The notes beneath the pieces are model-generated. The model worked only from the letters and a program-made list of their open reading frames with translations. It searched no databases and had not been told where the DNA came from. Source: Nostocales cyanobacterium (lineage in GTDB: Bacteria > Cyanobacteriota > Cyanobacteriia > Cyanobacteriales > Nostocaceae). Taken from it: DNA of 41,037 nucleotides. The stretch spans positions 1 to 41,037 of the forward strand of contig RDXV01000025.1 in the NCBI GenBank assembly GCA_004292695.1, given 5' to 3'. Both the position numbers and the translations under genes were made by a program. Of this stretch, positions 11,196-19,246 are shown one piece after another; position 1 is the first letter of the stretch; each line of letters begins with the position of its first letter.

Positions 11196-12497
11196 ATGCT
11201 GCGAATTATTACTCAGCAGGCAGACGTTATATCCGAACTACAACGTATCTGCGAACGCACCCATGATCAACAAGTGCTTCACAAAGAAGCAACAGTGCGA
11301 GAAGTGTTACAAGCAGTGAAGCGCCAAGGCGACAAAGCTGTACTGCACTACACAGCCGAATTTGATCAACAAACCTTGCAACCAGAAGAACTCAGGGTTA
11401 CAGGCTCAGAACTGGATGCAGCCTATCAACAAGTACCTAAAGACTTGTTGGCAGCGATCCAATTAGCCTGTCGCCAAATTGAAGCATTTCACCGTCAGCG
11501 AGTACCCAAAAGCTGGGTACACTTTGGAGATGATGAAGTGGTACTGGGAAAACGTTATACACCTGTAGATCGGGCAGGTTTATACGTACCAGGAGGGCGT
11601 GCCTCCTATCCTAGTACAGTATTGATGAATGCTATACCAGCTAAAGTAGCAGGTGTACCTAGAATCGTGATGGTGACACCAGTAAGAGGTGGGAAAGCCG
11701 TCAACCCAGCGGTTTTGGTAGCTGCCCAAGAAGCGGGAATACAGGAAATTTATCGGGTTGGAGGCGCTCAGGCGATCGCCGCTCTAGCCTACGGAACAGA
11801 AACAATTCCCAAGGTGGATGTAATTACTGGACCTGGTAATATTTATGTCACCTTAGCTAAAAAGCTAGTTTACGGCACTGTGGGTATTGACTCTTTGGCA
11901 GGTCCTAGCGAAGTGTTGATTATTGCTGATGAAACAGCAAACCCTGTTCATGTAGCCACAGACTTGTTAGCTCAGGCTGAACATGATCCAATGGCAGCAG
12001 CGATTTTGATTACCACTGATGCCGGTTTAGCAAAAAAAGTACAAGTTGCCGTAGATCAACAATTGGTTGATCATCCACGCAGAATAGATACAGAAAAGGC
12101 GATCGCCCATTATGGTTTAATCGTCGTCGTGGAATCATTAGAAGCTGCTGCGGAATTATCTAATGAATTTGCACCGGAACACTTAGAACTAGAAGTTAAA
12201 GATCCTTGGGCTTTAATATCTCACATTCGCCATGCTGGTGCTATTTTCTTAGGTTATTCCACCCCGGAAGCAGTGGGTGACTATTTAGCTGGTCCTAATC
12301 ATACCTTACCTACATCCGGTGCTGCTCGATATGCTTCTGCTTTAGGTGTAGAAACATTTTTGAAACATTCTAGTATTATCCAATACTCACCTACAGCATT
12401 AGCAAAAGTAGCTGATGCGGTTGATACCCTGGCTCAAGCTGAAGGACTGCCATCTCATGCTGATTCCGTCCGTAGGCGAGTCACAGAAGAAGAGTAA
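11196..12497 (+). CDS. hisD: Histidinol dehydrogenase
   Basis: Catalyses the last two steps of histidine synthesis, oxidising L-histidinol to L-histidine with two NAD+. It is 433 residues, typical for HisD. The signature VGIDSLAGPSEVLIIAD is present at 229-245. Zinc ligands expected from the E. coli enzyme are in place: Q260 and H263 (LLAQAEHDP), D362 (GDYLAGPNH) and H421 near the C-terminus. The catalytic Glu-His pair is E328-H329 (FAPEHLEL). The gene is divergent from rpsT; the second histidine gene of the window, hisB, is 12 kb away, so the pathway is dispersed here. The long upstream region may be its leader. Confidence 0.97.
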   Translation: MLRIITQQADVISELQRICERTHDQQVLHKEATVREVLQAVKRQGDKAVLHYTAEFDQQTLQPEELRVTGSELDAAYQQVPKDLLAAIQLACRQIEAFHRQRVPKSWVHFGDDEVVLGKRYTPVDRAGLYVPGGRASYPSTVLMNAIPAKVAGVPRIVMVTPVRGGKAVNPAVLVAAQEAGIQEIYRVGGAQAIAALAYGTETIPKVDVITGPGNIYVTLAKKLVYGTVGIDSLAGPSEVLIIADETANPVHVATDLLAQAEHDPMAAAILITTDAGLAKKVQVAVDQQLVDHPRRIDTEKAIAHYGLIVVVESLEAAAELSNEFAPEHLELEVKDPWALISHIRHAGAIFLGYSTPEAVGDYLAGPNHTLPTSGAARYASALGVETFLKHSSIIQYSPTALAKVADAVDTLAQAEGLPSHADSVRRRVTEEE

Positions 12498-12529
12498 TTT
12501 AGAATGCTTTATTTTTCTCATGAATGCGG

Positions 12530-12586
12530 TTGACAAATGCTAATTTTTAGCAGAATATAGTAAGTTTGTGGTTTTAATAAACTTAC
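12530..12586 (+). promoter_or_regulatory. Candidate promoter with palindromic operator and leader hairpin upstream of the stress-protein gene
   Basis: TTGACA at 12530-12535 is followed after 17 bases by GAATAT (or after 20 by TATAGT). Between the boxes lies a perfect palindrome, TGCTAA-TTT-TTAGCA (12538-12552), in operator position. Just downstream GTAAGTTT (12560-12567) can pair with AAACTTAC (12579-12586). The -35 box and both inverted repeats are visible directly; promoter function is an inference. Confidence 0.4.
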
Positions 12587-12715
12587 CCTCATATTACATC
12601 GGAGTAATTTTCAAGGTTAAAACTCAGAAATTCTCGGTGTTTTTCATCAAGGAGTCGTTGATAACGTCTCCCTACAAACCTTCCTTAACAGACTTTTGAA
12701 AACCAAGTCAAACTT

Positions 12716-12787
12716 ATGGAACAGGGAGAGAATATGAGTCTTTTGTTAGCATTTTGTTATCGGTCTACTCTTGAGGAGAGATAAGCG
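12716..12787 (+). mobile_element. Possible tnpB 3'-end relic (copy A), upstream of usp
   Basis: This stretch aligns with the one at 27261-27351. It shares CAGG, the exact 14-mer CTTTTGTTAGCATT (12740-12753), then TATCGG (12758-12763), AGCGGT and TTAAA running into the start codon region. Because copy B carries a recognisable TnpB-like C-terminal peptide, copy A is best read as a more decayed end of the same IS200/IS605-type element. It contains GAGGAGAG, which serves as the ribosome-binding site of the following gene. Alternative: a shared leader motif without IS origin. Confidence 0.4.
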
Positions 12788-13216
12788 GTGTTAAAAACTA
12801 TTTTAGTAGCCTTAGATGGTTCGGAAATTGCGGAAAAAGTAATTAAAACTTTGGGTGATTTAGTGTTATCATCAAATACTAAAGTTGTAATTTGTCACGT
12901 ATTTCCCACACCAGACTCAGAAATAGAAATACCCGCGGATCGTCCTCATTCAGATTCACAAAATCTTTCTTATTTCCAAATAGAACAGCAGTTGCAATCT
13001 TATCAGGAACAATTACCAGTACAAAGCGAGTTAGAATTAGTATCAGGTGATCCTGCTGCGGAAATTATCCGTTTAGCTAATATTCATCAAGCTGATTTAG
13101 TTGTCATTGGTAGTCGTGGGTTAACAGGGATGAAAAAAATAGTTTTGGGTTCTGTTAGTACACAGGTAATGGAAGAAGTAAGTTGCTCTGTGTTGGTGGT
13201 AAAGTCAGGGAAGTAA
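12788..13216 (+). CDS. Universal stress protein (UspA family)
   Basis: A 142-residue single-domain Usp protein with a Rossmann-like fold, starting at GTG with GAGGAGAG about 6 bases upstream. The N-terminal MLKTILVALDGSE is the first strand and nucleotide loop. The ATP-binding signature G-x2-G-x9-G-S is intact at G108-SR-G111 through G121-S (GSRGLTGMKKIVLGS). The protein therefore probably binds ATP, as MJ0577-type members do. A cytoplasmic role in stress survival is likely from the family; the exact stimulus is unknown. Promoter elements with a palindrome lie at 12530-12586. Confidence 0.92.
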   Translation: MLKTILVALDGSEIAEKVIKTLGDLVLSSNTKVVICHVFPTPDSEIEIPADRPHSDSQNLSYFQIEQQLQSYQEQLPVQSELELVSGDPAAEIIRLANIHQADLVVIGSRGLTGMKKIVLGSVSTQVMEEVSCSVLVVKSGK

Positions 13217-13262
13217 TTGAGAATTGAGAATTGAGAAGTTAGAATTTAGAATTACTCTCTTT
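13217..13262. repeat. Short heptamer repeat stretch between usp and the TolC-like gene
   Basis: TGAGAAT/TTAGAAT units follow the usp stop codon within one base. They are of the same family as the repeats in the rpo operon. The two flanking genes converge here, and no separate terminator is visible. Confidence 0.75.
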
Positions 13263-13288
13263 ATTCTGTAGGAGTAAAGTAATACCTG

Positions 13289-14788
13289 TTAATTCTTTAA
13301 CCATTGATTGAGAGCAATTCCCAAAAACTGTTCCAATTGAGTCATACTATTAAGATGATTAATAATTGCATTTAATTCTTGATTTTGAGCATCAACTAAA
13401 CTTTTCTCAAAATTAATAACATCCGTCATAGAAATATTACTACCTAACCGCATTCTTTCCTTAGCATTAATAACTCTAGCTTCTGCTAAATTTCGCGCTT
13501 CCTGTGCTAATTTAATTTGCGTAAAAGTATCATTAACATTACGGATTCTAGTTTTCAATTCTTCATTAAGATTATCTTGAGTTTTAGCTAAAGTATAATT
13601 AGCACTTTGTAAATTAATCTCACTTTTAGCTACAGCATTATCTTGACTGAGATTACCAAACTCACGACTTAATATTAAAGATGAACTGAGATTATTTGTA
13701 TCTTGAGTATTACTAGCACTATTAAAACCATAACCAAAATTCAATCTTAAATCTAATTGTTGTTGATTTTTTGCTTCTGTTATCCCAAATTTCGCATTTT
13801 CCACAGCATTTAACGCAGCAAGATAACCATTATTATTAGCTTTTGCTAATTCTAACATTTCTGCAAAGGTACGTAAATTTAAACTGCTAGGAGTTTGGGG
13901 AGTTTCCACAGCAACGAGTTTTTTATTAATGGGTAAATCTATAATTCTAATTAAATCTGAAATTGCTTGTTCTAAATTAGTTTGTGTATTTAATAAATTT
14001 ACTTCTTGTTGAGCGATATCCGCTTGACGCTCAACTAAATCATTTTTGGGTATTCTTCCAAATTCAAATAAAGCTTGTAATCTTTCTAAATCTTTTTTAG
14101 CATTAGCAACAGATAATTTTTCTATTTTCAATCTTTCCTGAGCTAATAATAAACTTCTATAACTAACTATTGTAGTAGTAATTGTTTGAGAAATGGTATT
14201 TTTCAAATTTAAAATATTGGCATTTTCTGTTAACCTTGCTCTTTGAATACTGAGAGTATTTAACCCTGTACCAAAACCTTTTAATAGAGGTTGACTGAAA
14301 TTAAAATTCAGATTTTGACTTAAAGTATTCGTTTCTGAAGAAGTATCTAAAGAGTTATTACGTAATAATTGATTTTGTCCTTGCCATGTTAAAGTTAGAT
14401 TACCACCTGTGGGAATTTTCCAATTTAAACTAGCACTTAAACCAGCAGTTATATTATTATTGCTATTACTACCAGTTTGATTATTATTCATATTTAATGA
14501 TAGCTGAGGGGTAAAGGTGGGATTAAATTGAGATTCGGTTTCTTTTAATTGTTTTTGATCTAAGATACGTTGTAAGTAGGCAATTTTTAAATCTCGATTA
14601 TTTTGTAAAGCTAAATAAACAGCATCAGCTAATTTTAAAGGTAACTCCTGACTCGAATTATTTAATAATTGTTGAACATCAGAATTAGATTTTGGTAAAT
14701 TGGGTATATCCTGACATTTTCCTAAACTGGGAAATAATAAACTCAAAAGTAGAAATAAAGATGATGTTGAAAATAAAAAATGATTCAT
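13289..14788 (-). CDS. TolC-family outer membrane efflux protein
   Basis: A 499-residue outer membrane channel subunit of tripartite export systems. I use ATG at 14788 with GAG eight bases upstream; a TTG four codons earlier is also open but less likely. Residues 1-25 form a signal peptide (MNHFLFSTSSLFLLLSLLF). Two halves with TolC features follow: PLKLADAVYLALQNNRDLK near the start, then long amphipathic helices, with Asn/Thr/Ser-rich strands in between (NMNNNQTGSNSNNNITAG). It is the distal gene of a set with the fusion protein at 16279-17805 and the permease at 14887-16068. Substrate unknown. Confidence 0.9.
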   Translation of the reverse strand: MNHFLFSTSSLFLLLSLLFPSLGKCQDIPNLPKSNSDVQQLLNNSSQELPLKLADAVYLALQNNRDLKIAYLQRILDQKQLKETESQFNPTFTPQLSLNMNNNQTGSNSNNNITAGLSASLNWKIPTGGNLTLTWQGQNQLLRNNSLDTSSETNTLSQNLNFNFSQPLLKGFGTGLNTLSIQRARLTENANILNLKNTISQTITTTIVSYRSLLLAQERLKIEKLSVANAKKDLERLQALFEFGRIPKNDLVERQADIAQQEVNLLNTQTNLEQAISDLIRIIDLPINKKLVAVETPQTPSSLNLRTFAEMLELAKANNNGYLAALNAVENAKFGITEAKNQQQLDLRLNFGYGFNSASNTQDTNNLSSSLILSREFGNLSQDNAVAKSEINLQSANYTLAKTQDNLNEELKTRIRNVNDTFTQIKLAQEARNLAEARVINAKERMRLGSNISMTDVINFEKSLVDAQNQELNAIINHLNSMTQLEQFLGIALNQWLKN

Positions 14789-14829
14789 ATTAATTCTCAA
14801 CCAATACTTCCGGTTAAATTAAAATTTAT

Positions 14830-14861
14830 GTAGGTTGGGTAGACACAAGGAAACCCAACAT
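14830..14861. repeat. Palindromic repeat, degenerate copy
   Basis: TGTAGGTTGGGT and ACCCAACATTA form the arms around a divergent centre. It is of the same family as the palindromes at 17869, 18010, 18461 and 18867 and lies in the gap between permease and TolC-like gene. Confidence 0.75.
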
Positions 14862-14886
14862 TATTTTCCAATTACTGACTGAGTGC

Positions 14887-16068
14887 TTACTGAGAGCGCA
14901 AAGCATCTACAGGATCTAACTTACTCGCTCTCAGCGCAGGTAAAAAGCTAGAAATCATACCTACTATAATAGCAGAACCAAGAGAAACTAAAGGAGTTTG
15001 ATACATAAATTGATATGGTAAATTTAACAGAGTGACAGTCACAATAGTAATTCCTTGTACAGTTGCTATAGCAATTATTCCCCCTGTCATACTAATAAAA
15101 GATGCTTCCAGTAAAAACTGAATTAAAATGTCTTTTTGAGTTGCACCTATAGCACGTCTTAAACCAATTTCTGAAGTACGTTCTACAACTGATGCTAGAG
15201 TAATATTAGTAATTCCTACACCTCCCACAAATAAAGAAATAATCCCAATTAGTAATAAAATAATTGTCACACTATTTAGCATTTTTTCCATACTTTTTAC
15301 CTCTTCGATGTTGCTAAATGCGTAAATTTCTGTACCAGGAAATCTTTTATTTAATAAACTAACTGCTGTGTTTTGCAATTGTTCTATATTTTCCGAATCT
15401 TTGGGAGTAATGGTAATTCTCTCAAAAAAAGGACTTGACTTCAAAGATTGATAAACAGACAAAGGAATTAATATCAAACCTTGTTCTTCACCCCAAGAAA
15501 AAGTTTTTTTAGTTTGAATCACTCCTTGAATATAATAAGACTTATTTTGAAAATAAATCATTTTACCCAGAGGATTTTTACCTTTAAATACTTTTTGTGA
15601 TAGTAATTGATCAATAACTACAACTGAGCGATTTTGTCGTAGATCATTATTGGTAAAAAACCTACCAGCAATTAATTTTCTTCCCGAAATAGATAAATAT
15701 TCTGGTGTGACTGCTTGACTTTCTACATTAATTTTCTGACTTCCCAAGAAAATAGCATCATTACCCGCATTTTCTACAGGAGCGATATATTTCCAACCGG
15801 ATAACCTGTTTTTTAACCATTCTAAATCTTGGTTTTGATATTTTCTCTGTTGATAGGTAACTAGGTTATTAGGTGAATGAATATAAATTTGTGGAGATTC
15901 CATTTTTTGTAATTGTGTTTTTAAATATATTCTCCCAATATCACTCACTTGTAATGTTCCATTCACTGCAAATACACCCATAAATACCCCTAAACTGCTC
16001 AATAAAGAGCGTAAGGAGTTACTGCGTAAAGAGTTAAATGTTACTGATAATAAATCATTGATATTCAT
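14887..16068 (-). CDS. ABC transporter permease, MacB/FtsX type
   Basis: A 393-residue inner membrane permease of the type VII ABC exporter family. There is one N-terminal membrane segment (about residues 20-40), then a periplasmic MacB-PCD-like domain to about residue 265. Three C-terminal segments follow (around 268-295, 315-345 and 358-378). It ends in the FtsX-family tail SSFLPALRASKLDPVDALRSQ. There is no nucleotide-binding domain, so it needs a separate ATPase. None lies next to it; the only ABC ATPase in the window (23365-24345) is of the ABC-2 type and distant. The set resembles MacA-MacB-TolC or DevBCA exporters, which move lipids, peptides or antibiotics; the substrate cannot be told from the sequence. 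Confidence 0.88.
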   Translation of the reverse strand: MNINDLLSVTFNSLRSNSLRSLLSSLGVFMGVFAVNGTLQVSDIGRIYLKTQLQKMESPQIYIHSPNNLVTYQQRKYQNQDLEWLKNRLSGWKYIAPVENAGNDAIFLGSQKINVESQAVTPEYLSISGRKLIAGRFFTNNDLRQNRSVVVIDQLLSQKVFKGKNPLGKMIYFQNKSYYIQGVIQTKKTFSWGEEQGLILIPLSVYQSLKSSPFFERITITPKDSENIEQLQNTAVSLLNKRFPGTEIYAFSNIEEVKSMEKMLNSVTIILLLIGIISLFVGGVGITNITLASVVERTSEIGLRRAIGATQKDILIQFLLEASFISMTGGIIAIATVQGITIVTVTLLNLPYQFMYQTPLVSLGSAIIVGMISSFLPALRASKLDPVDALRSQ

Positions 16069-16121
16069 TGATGTAAATATTTTAATTATTTCGATTGTTT
16101 TAAATTTATTCTATATCATCG

Positions 16122-16268
16122 GTAGGGGTAAAGCAAAAGCTCATTGGTGTCAACTGAAGTTAAAAATGGGTTATCTGTTGGCTTCCACACCCGCCAGGGA
16201 ATAAATTCCCAGTTGGGTTATGGGTTTTAAGTTAAATTGACACTTATGATCTTTTGCTAAACCCCTAC
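16122..16268. mobile_element. MITE-like element with imperfect terminal inverted repeats
   Basis: About 147 bp bounded by related inverted ends. The left end reads GTAGGGGTAAAGCAAAAG and continues CTCATTGGTGTCAA. The right end, reverse complemented, reads GTAGGGGTTTAGCAAAAG and continues ATCATAAGTGTCAA. The centre has a small perfect palindrome, GGGAATAAATTCCC. There is no coding capacity and no clear target duplication. It sits between the fusion protein and permease genes. Confidence 0.75.
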
Positions 16269-16278
16269 AACTATTATA

Positions 16279-17805
16279 CTATTGCATTTTAATCATCACA
16301 TTATCACCCTCATTTAAAGGAGTTTCTAAACTCGGAATCAAAACTTCATCACCGGGTTTTAAACCTGATTTAACTTCAATATTTTCTAAACCCTGTAACC
16401 CTGTTTTGATAATTCTTTTAACAGCTTTACCCTGTTTATCTCGCATCCAAACAAAGGTTTCTGAATCATTTTGTTGAATAACCTCACTGGGAATAACTGT
16501 AACATTATTTTTCTGAGAAATAATCAAAGCAACTGTTACCGGAGTTCCCGGAACAATATTTTTATTAACTTGATCTAAACGCACAGTTGCAGTAACTTTA
16601 ACATTATCTGTACCTTGATTATTATTTTGGGTATCTCCTGCTAATAAAGATATTTGTTGCACTTTACCAGTTAATTTTTGAGATTGCAAACCCACAATAC
16701 TAATTTCTGCTTGTTGTCTAATTTTCACCCTGGTTGCATCTAAAGGAGATAATTTTAATTCTACAATTTGTTGAGTCGGATCACCAATCAATAAAACATC
16801 TGCTTTCGGTTCAATAACATCACCGATTTTTGCTTGTAGGTTGAGTATAACACCATCCATAGGAGAAGTAATTACTGATTTCCGTAAATCTTCCACTATT
16901 TTCTGTCTTTGAATTTGTAGTTTATCAATTTCTCTTAATGTTTGAGTTACTGCTAATTTTGCTTGGTTTAGTTCTTGTACTGCTTGTTCAATTTTAGATC
17001 TAGCTTCTTTTAATTTTTGTTGAGGTTCAGATTTGTTATTTCTGACATCTTGCCAAAAACTTTGTAATTCTAATTTCTGTTGTTGTAAATCTAAGTTACT
17101 TAAAGATAATTCATCTTTAGCATTAATTACATCTGTTTCTGTTTGAGTAACTTTTTTTTCTTGTTCTTTTAATTCCGTCTCAGAAATGAATCCTTTAGCA
17201 AAAAGTTGTTTATTTTCTTCTAATTTAACCTTTGCTTCCTGTAAATTATTGTCTTGAGTAGTTAATGCTTGTTGTTTTTTAGTTACTTCTAATTGACGCT
17301 TTTGAACTTCCCTGACTTTTTCATCTTTTTTGCGGTTAATATCATTTCTATAGGTATTTTGAATATTTCTATATTCTTGCTGAGTTTCTAATAATTTATT
17401 GTCAGCTTTTTTAAAAGATGATTGTTTATCTTGGAGTTGTAATTGTTTCTCTTGTAAGTCTGATGCAAATTCTTGTAATTTAATTTGTGATTCTCTATCT
17501 CTTAGTCTAATTAAAGTTTGATCTTTTTTGACATTATCTCCTAGTTTGACTAATACTTGTTCTACTGTTCCTGTAATGGGAGATTTAATATTTCTTTGAT
17601 TATCTAATTTTAATATTCCACTTTCACCAGTGATTTTATCTTCTACGGTGTCTTGAGTGACTGTCACCATTCTCACGGGTATGGTTTGGGTGTTGGTTTT
17701 GATGAAGAAAGCAAAAATTAACCATCCTCCAAAGGTAAGAATTGTTAAACCTGCGGAGATGGTTAATAATTTAAACCCTGGTTTGAATTTAAAGGTTTTC
17801 ATCAT
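16279..17805 (-). CDS. HlyD/MacA-family membrane fusion protein
   Basis: A 508-residue periplasmic adaptor linking an inner membrane transporter to a TolC channel. There is an N-terminal membrane anchor at about residues 10-34 (LLTISAGLTILTFGGWLIF). The first half of a lipoyl domain follows (IKSPITGTVEQVLVKLGDNV). A very long coiled-coil hairpin of Lys, Gln and Glu repeats spans about 105-305, then the second lipoyl half (VITSPMDGVILNLQAKIGDV). Beta-barrel and membrane-proximal domains close it (TVRLDQVNKNIVPGTPVTVAL, GLKPGDEVLIP). ATG at 17805 or the adjacent ATG at 17802 could start it. It is the first gene of the exporter set, and a MITE-like element separates it from the permease. Confidence 0.92.
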   Translation of the reverse strand: MMKTFKFKPGFKLLTISAGLTILTFGGWLIFAFFIKTNTQTIPVRMVTVTQDTVEDKITGESGILKLDNQRNIKSPITGTVEQVLVKLGDNVKKDQTLIRLRDRESQIKLQEFASDLQEKQLQLQDKQSSFKKADNKLLETQQEYRNIQNTYRNDINRKKDEKVREVQKRQLEVTKKQQALTTQDNNLQEAKVKLEENKQLFAKGFISETELKEQEKKVTQTETDVINAKDELSLSNLDLQQQKLELQSFWQDVRNNKSEPQQKLKEARSKIEQAVQELNQAKLAVTQTLREIDKLQIQRQKIVEDLRKSVITSPMDGVILNLQAKIGDVIEPKADVLLIGDPTQQIVELKLSPLDATRVKIRQQAEISIVGLQSQKLTGKVQQISLLAGDTQNNNQGTDNVKVTATVRLDQVNKNIVPGTPVTVALIISQKNNVTVIPSEVIQQNDSETFVWMRDKQGKAVKRIIKTGLQGLENIEVKSGLKPGDEVLIPSLETPLNEGDNVMIKMQ

Positions 17806-17828
17806 TATTGATGTATAAAATCGAAAAT

Positions 17829-17901
17829 AGAGGCGTTTTATGCAACGTCTCTACAAGAATGTATCATAGTAGGTTGGGTTGAGCGATAGCGAAACCCAAC
17901 A
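17829..17901. repeat. Two palindromic repeats upstream of the fusion protein gene
   Basis: AGAGGCGTT (17829-17837) and AACGTCTCT (17844-17852) form one inverted repeat with a single mismatch. At 17869-17901 a second palindrome has arms GTAGGTTGGGTT and AAACCCAACA around GAGCGATAGCG. The latter is a variant of the element following each small secreted-protein gene to the right. Confidence 0.8.
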
Positions 17902-18009
17902 TTCAAATATTCAGGACTTACTAAAAATACCTTTCAAACTCTCTTACCTTCGCTTTCTTCGTGTCTTCGTGGTTTGTTCTTCTGTAACTGTTGTTGTTGA
18001 GTATTAATA

Positions 18010-18040
18010 GTGTTGGGTTTCGTTCCTCAACCCAACCTAC
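18010..18040. repeat. 31-bp palindrome, copy 1, supplying the stop codon of the upstream gene
   Basis: On the minus strand the element begins GTAGGTTGGGTT and ends AAACCCAACAC, able to form an 8-bp stem (GTTGGGTT/AACCCAAC). It is identical to the copies at 18461 and 18867. The first TAG of GTAGG is the stop codon of the small protein gene at 18037-18384. Confidence 0.9.
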
Positions 18041-18384
18041 CTCCTAAAGCAATTCCAACCTCCAGATTTATTTGGTACTACTTGTAGTTGAATAGGGGGA
18101 ACATTTAAGCGTAAAGCTGTGCGACAAACATCACTACCTTGAATTACATTTGGCCAACTAGCTACTCCATTTCCTGGAGGTGCTATACAAACCCATCTAC
18201 CATTAATTAATCTTGCATCATATCGCCGATTAGCTTTTTTACAGTAAGTTTGTAAATTATTAACAGTGATAGATCCCATATACTGTGGCTGGGCGTTAGC
18301 TGGTTCTGACATCACAAGTAAAGGAGAAGCTAGTAAACCTATATAAGCGGATTTAAATGCTGTAGTATTCTTCATTTTTTGCAT
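18037..18384 (-). CDS. Small secreted four-cysteine protein (paralogue 1)
   Basis: A 115-residue protein with a signal peptide ending near ANA-Q at about residue 32 (GLLASPLLVMSEPANAQPQ). The mature part has four cysteines in the order YCKKA...RWVCIAP...DVCRTAL...WNCFRR. The same arrangement is found in the protein at 18902-19246, so the two are paralogues. The pairs are likely disulphides in the periplasm or outside the cell. Its stop codon lies inside the adjacent palindrome. I recognise a pattern common among cyanobacterial hypothetical proteins but no function. The ATG at 18384 or the one three codons later could start it. Confidence 0.75.
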   Translation of the reverse strand: MQKMKNTTAFKSAYIGLLASPLLVMSEPANAQPQYMGSITVNNLQTYCKKANRRYDARLINGRWVCIAPPGNGVASWPNVIQGSDVCRTALRLNVPPIQLQVVPNKSGGWNCFRR

Positions 18385-18460
18385 TCTACTTATGATGTGA
18401 AGTTAAATAAAATACAGAATGATTGTTTTTTAACGTCTACCACAATTGTTAAAATTAATA

Positions 18461-18491
18461 GTGTTGGGTTTCGTTCCTCAACCCAACCTAC
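18461..18491. repeat. 31-bp palindrome, copy 2
   Basis: Identical over 31 bases to the copies at 18010-18040 and 18867-18897. It starts two or three bases after the stop codon of the gene at 18494-18829. Confidence 0.9.
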
Positions 18492-18493
18492 CA

Positions 18494-18829
18494 CTAGAAG
18501 TTGGCATAAAAACCTATGTCAACTTTACTCCAAGGGTTAAAAGGGTTAAAGGAAGTTTGAACACTATAACGACGAGGGTTGCGGTTTCTTTGATTATTTG
18601 CATTTGCTCTGTTCACCATGTCTCTCCAAGTAGAACAAACTCCTGCATCCGCTACTAATTGATTATATTGCCAAGAGCGAGTTCCAAGAGCCATTGTTGG
18701 CTGTCCAATTCCTACAGAATATTCAGATTGTAGTGTAGTCGGCTCGTTTTTGACTGAAATATTCAGGGATGACATAACAAGCATAAAAGCAGTTAGTGAA
18801 ACTACACTCAATGATTTATTTTTTACCAT
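18494..18829 (-). CDS. Small secreted protein of unknown function
   Basis: A 111-residue protein starting with a signal-like segment MVKNKSLSVVSLTAFMLVMS. The mature part has a single cysteine (DAGVCSTWRDMVNRANANNQ), then an Asn/Arg-rich stretch and an aromatic tail ending FYANF. It does not share the four-cysteine pattern of its two neighbours and is not clearly homologous to them. However, it has the same size, orientation and following palindrome. No function can be assigned. Confidence 0.6.
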   Translation of the reverse strand: MVKNKSLSVVSLTAFMLVMSSLNISVKNEPTTLQSEYSVGIGQPTMALGTRSWQYNQLVADAGVCSTWRDMVNRANANNQRNRNPRRYSVQTSFNPFNPWSKVDIGFYANF

Positions 18830-18866
18830 GATAGTCTTTAATTATTATTAATTTCGTTGACATATA

Positions 18867-18897
18867 GTGTTGGGTTTCGTTCCTCAACCCAACCTAC
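18867..18897. repeat. 31-bp palindrome, copy 3
   Basis: The third identical copy, starting within about four bases of the TAA stop codon of the gene at 18902-19246. The stem-loop it would form in the transcript lacks a following U-tract, so it is not a classic terminator. Confidence 0.9.
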
Positions 18898-18901
18898 CAG
18901 T

Positions 18902-19246
18902 TTATCTGTAGCATTGCCATGAGTAAGGACTACTTGGATTATTTGTTCTTGCATACGCGGAACTTCTATTATACTGACGGCGGCAAACTGCATTCATATC
19001 AATGCCATGATCCCAATAAGGCCAATCTGAAAAAATAGTTAGTGGCATTCGGCAACGCCAAGAATAAGCATTATTACCAACCAACACTGCTCTAGTAGGT
19101 CTATAGACAACATGAGTCTCCCTACAGTATTTGGCTAAATCTACCCCTCCCAATATAGTTGCCGCATCTGCTCTTTGTATATGAGAAATAGAAGTTGTAC
19201 CAAAAGCCACCAAAGCTAGAGATACCAAAGCTAGTTTATTCTTCAT
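18902..19246 (-). CDS. Small secreted four-cysteine protein (paralogue 2)
   Basis: A 114-residue protein with GGGAG upstream of the ATG and a clear signal peptide (MKNKLALVSLALVAFGTTS, cleavage near ADA-A at 28). The mature part reads KYCRETH...YSWRCRMP...AVCRRQYN...YSWQCYR. This is two repeats of a C-x-n-W-x-C unit ending in the family-like YSW-x-C motif. It is related to the protein at 18037-18384. It is probably an exported, disulphide-bonded domain; the role is unknown. Confidence 0.78.
   Translation of the reverse strand: MKNKLALVSLALVAFGTTSISHIQRADAATILGGVDLAKYCRETHVVYRPTRAVLVGNNAYSWRCRMPLTIFSDWPYWDHGIDMNAVCRRQYNRSSAYARTNNPSSPYSWQCYR

Noticed and set aside
18010-18897. The 31-bp palindromes as a CRISPR array
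   Set aside because: The spacing of about 400-450 bases is occupied by genes, so these are dispersed repeats and not an array.
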